A DNA stretch of 64,000 nucleotides from Davidsoniella eucalypti (taxonomy: Eukaryota; Ascomycota; Sordariomycetes; Microascales; Ceratocystidaceae), in contig RMBW01000009.1 in the NCBI GenBank assembly GCA_004009845.1, positions 496,001 through 560,000 of the forward strand. Direction: 5' to 3'. How positions within the stretch are numbered: the stretch's first letter is position 1; every line of letters begins with the position of its first letter. The notes beneath the pieces were generated by a model, which saw only the letters and a program-made list of their open reading frames with translations, searched no databases and was not told the origin of the DNA. Both the position numbers and the translations under genes were made by a program. This document shows positions 61,085-64,000 of the stretch, piece after piece.

Positions 61085-63410
61085 ATGTCTTTGGCTCCCG
61101 AACTGCGTGTCCTGTGCCGTCTGCTGACGTCGACGCCTCCTGCGCGCCTTCCTCGCTCGGTGCCTGCTCTTGTCGACTTCGTCTTTCGCTGCCGTGATGC
61201 GCTCTCGACTTCCTACGATTTGAAGACTGCCAAAGGCGCCGTGGCTGAAACTGCGTCGCTTGTGCACAAGTTCAAGACTATCGTGACAGCTCTTTTGAAT
61301 GGCCGGACTGCCCAAGGCCGGTTCGCTGCCGTTGTTCTTGTGAAGGCCGTCATCGATGTTGGCGGCTGGGAATGCCTCAAGACATGTGAACCATGGGTTC
61401 GAGGTCTAGTCTCTGTGGCCCAGGTATGAATCGCAATCATATATCTAGCCAATTTCGTGTCATTTTACTAACCATCCTATTGCTCTATAACAGAGACACG
61501 ATCCTATTGCCTCCCGCGAACTTGCGATTGTTGCCCTTACCCGGATATACGTCTTGGTGCATGAGTATCAAACTCTAGCCCGTGAGATCGCAACACCCAC
61601 CATTCCTTCGTTTGCCCAGGCCTGCATGAGCTTGATCAAGCCTGCACTAGACCTGAAGAACCTGCAGACGCCCATGCACGTCGTCGAGACCGTATTCGAA
61701 GCCTTTGCGACGCTCATTCCCGTCTTCCCCACCACTTTCCGCCCTTTCGTCAACCAGGTGAAGCCTGTTCTACGGCTCTTCATTGCACCCACCGATGCCG
61801 ACGAGCTTCTGATTCCCGATACGCTTCAGTATGCTGCGCGCCGTCTAGCTGTGACTTTGCATCATACTGCGCCCAAGTCTGGCGGTAGCGAGGACTGGGC
61901 AAAACTGGTCCGAGAAACAGTTGCCCACTACCACCGCACGGCAGACCAGGTGTTCCGTGCCGTCAACGAGACTTGGGAGCCCAAGACTGAGCATGCCACG
62001 TCCAAGACCGACTTTGCCTCGGAAGCTAGCAGTGGCGGTGACTCTGTCGACGAGTACCCAGCTTGGAAGAGCGTCCGTGCCGGCTCGCGCCGTCTAATCA
62101 ACCTGATGCACTTTTTAGGTGACAGCCTACGCTACCCCACGCGGGCTGCTGTCACGATCCCCGTCGCTGCGTACATGGATGTCATCGCACGTGCTACACA
62201 ACTAGTCAAAACAACACCCAAGACTCAGAGCTGGGAACAAGCCGTCGAGGTCAATGCTGCTGCGGGACGTGAGGAGAAAGATGAGCTATGGGCTGCGACG
62301 CCCGAAATTCATGTCGCTGCTCTGCAGTTGCTCCAGACTGTAGCGGATCGTCTAGGCTCCTCGTTTGTTTCTTTGGCCCCCGAGACGCTAGATTACGTCA
62401 CTCGCGTGTTCAAGAGTGGTATCGCCATGTCCAGTGTGCGTACAGCGTCATACTCGCTGCTTGCCACTGTTCTCGCCATTGTTGGCCCTACTCTCCCCAA
62501 GAGCACCGTGTCTCTGCTAGATACCATGGCTTCAGCCTGCTGCCGTGATCTTCAGGAGCATGCCGGCGTCTTCAAGCCAGCTACCAAGATCGATACCAAG
62601 AAACTAGTAGTGGCCAAAAACGGTACTGCTGCCAATGCTGATCTATTCATCAAGGGCACGTCAGAGTCACATAATGTCAAGGTTGTGCTGGCACCTGCAC
62701 ATTACGATGCTGCTACCAATCTTCTCTCAGTTCTACTGAGCAGACTTCCTCAACAGCACATCAAGCCTGCGCTACGTGGGTTGCTCGATCAGACTGCCAT
62801 TGCTACCAGTTCCAAAGACGCCATGCTAGCCAGTGTTTTGTTCCCTTACAAGGACCAAAAGGGCAGACTATTCCCCAGCATCCTCCCCTACCTATCACAG
62901 CAATTCCCTCTAGACCAGGGCGTCGAGGTTCTGCGTACCAACTTACGCACTGCTCCTCACTCTTCCGGTGCTTTCTTTGCTTCGGCCACCGACGTGCAAG
63001 CCAACTCCGAAGATGATTTATCCGAGTATGGGGATGCCGACGAAGGAGAAGAGGAGGCCGAAAATGTTGATGAGATGGAGGTAGAATCCTCAGATATCAA
63101 CACTGCTTCTAATTGTACCAAGAAGACTCCGTTTGCCGATCGTGGTCTTGAGGAACGGGCCAAGAGCCCTATTCATTCATTCGGAATGCAACCAAGATCT
63201 CCAGTCAAACGCAAACCCTCGGCTGAACTCAAGTCACATTCTGTCAAAAAGGCTGCTGTAAGCACAAACGCCGAGGCTACCTCTCCTACGCCAGTTGCTG
63301 TCTCCAGGATATCAGCCACTACTTCCATTGTTGTTGCAGCTGATGGCTCCGATAGTGACGAAGACGGTAGCATTCACCTGAACATGGATTTGGATAGCGA
63401 TGGTGAATAA
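61085..63410 (+). CDS. RIX1: Rix1 (PELP1-like) pre-60S ribosome assembly factor
   Basis: Exons 61085-61423 and 61494-63410 flank a 70-bp intron (GTATGA donor, TTACTAACC branch, CAG acceptor) in phase 0, giving 751 residues. The N-terminal half is a helical-repeat Rix1 domain, with LRVLCRLLTSTPPARLP at the start and FAAVVLVKAVIDVGGWECL near residues 80-98. A Glu/Asp-rich stretch follows at about 625-650 (DEGEEEAENVDEMEVES), then basic nuclear-signal-like segments (SPVKRKPS near 682 and SVKKAA). Rix1, with Ipi1 and Ipi3, forms the complex that recruits the Rea1/Mdn1 ATPase to pre-60S particles in the nucleoplasm and is needed for ITS2 processing. Length and layout fit fungal Rix1. No oddities were seen. 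Confidence 0.9.
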
Positions 63411-63604
63411 GCTTGGCTATTGTAATCATATCTTGTAATAATGGTTGGGTTTAAAAAGTAATTGCATATAACTATATATTACCTCAAATAGACTTTGATG
63501 AGGATTTACAACTTCTACAAAATGAACGTGACTCCTGTTTGCCTCGTTTTGAACATGCCATGCTCTGTGTATGCACTACTTTGACATAAATGATAACCGC
63601 ATCA

Positions 63605-64000
63605 CTAGTCACGAAGCCATGCTCTTCTTTTCTCTTCTTTCCTTGCTTTACGCTTGTCCTTGAACTGCTTCAGTTCAGACTTGCTTATTCGCTTTCCCTG
63701 GCGTTCAGCTTTAAGACTACGGCCCTGGTGAGCATTTGCTGCGGCATCCACATCGAAATAAGAGTTCATTTGCCGATTAGCCTTGGCATCACTTGAGTGA
63801 TGTTCAGTACCGCTACCTTGTTGAAATTTTCCAGTGAAGCGGTTAAACGCCACCTGGCCTGCGCTATAGATTGCGTCTATGGCCGGTGTTAAGTCAGTGT
63901 TCACCGGCACGCCTGGCTCGTCCAACTTAGCATACCATGCGTTTGGATCGTAGTCGCCATGGATTGCTGGATTGTAACCGAGGATTTCAGGTGGTGGTGG
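63605..64000 (-). CDS. C-terminal part of a probable WW-domain splicing-type protein (partial at window edge)
   Basis: Minus-strand frame, stop at 63605, open to the right edge of the window, so the start and N-terminal domain lie outside. The visible 131 residues begin with EILGYNPAIHGDYDPNAWYA, followed by AFNRFTGKFQ, RQMNSYFDVDAAANAHQGRS and a highly basic end (KQFKDKRKARKEEKRRAWLRD-like). From memory this layout is the tail of fungal WW-domain proteins of the PQBP1-like, splicing-associated kind. The WW domain itself is not in view, so the assignment is a family recollection rather than something proven here. It is convergent with Rix1, 194 bases apart. Confidence 0.65.
   Translation of the reverse strand, partial: PPPPEILGYNPAIHGDYDPNAWYAKLDEPGVPVNTDLTPAIDAIYSAGQVAFNRFTGKFQQGSGTEHHSSDAKANRQMNSYFDVDAAANAHQGRSLKAERQGKRISKSELKQFKDKRKARKEEKRRAWLRD

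Overview
The window is nuclear DNA of a filamentous ascomycete, most likely a Sordariomycete (inference from gene families, architecture and protein style; no marker fixes the species). Genes have short GT..AG introns, often with a CTAAC-type branch point just before the acceptor. Coding exons are GC-richer and C-ending, while intergenic DNA is AT-rich with long pyrimidine and T tracts. No operons, CRISPR arrays, rRNA, convincing tRNA or intact transposon were seen.

Layout. 0-7.6 kb: a small, highly codon-biased GPI-anchored cell-wall protein (+) and an M18 aspartyl aminopeptidase (-) with a mitochondrial-looking N-terminal extension. 7.6-19.9 kb: about 12 kb with no supportable gene, ending in a pyrimidine-rich leader. 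19.9-25.1 kb: Mediator tail subunit 15 (Med15/Gal11 type), 1592 residues, glutamine-rich, with a zinc-finger-like motif near the C-terminus. 28.1-32.9 kb: a convergent pair, a Whi5/Nrm1-family G1/S repressor (+) and the COPII exchange factor Sec12 (-). 35.1-37.4 kb: a bZIP transcription factor (-) with a possible extra 5' exon. 37.8-38.6 kb: an uncertain split locus that may encode a small membrane protein. 38.6-54.4 kb: about 16 kb with no convincing gene, including a stretch with two perfect hairpins and coding-like fragments. 54.4-64 kb: a dense housekeeping block with an SMP-30/gluconolactonase-family protein (+), Ypp1/TTC7 (-), Rix1 (+, divergent from Ypp1) and the C-terminal part of a probable WW-domain splicing-type protein (-) running off the right edge.

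The genes are mostly unrelated housekeeping functions: wall, peptide turnover, transcription, cell cycle, ER export, PI4-kinase scaffolding and 60S assembly. They form no pathway or cluster. I did not find a convincing new biological system. The items most worth checking are the possible disrupted 5' exon of the bZIP gene, the split membrane-protein locus, the aminopeptidase presequence, the Med15 zinc-finger-like motif, the six-nucleotide first coding exon of Ypp1, and the hairpins in the large gene-poor region. All splice sites were placed by eye from reading frame and consensus, and none was tested against transcripts.
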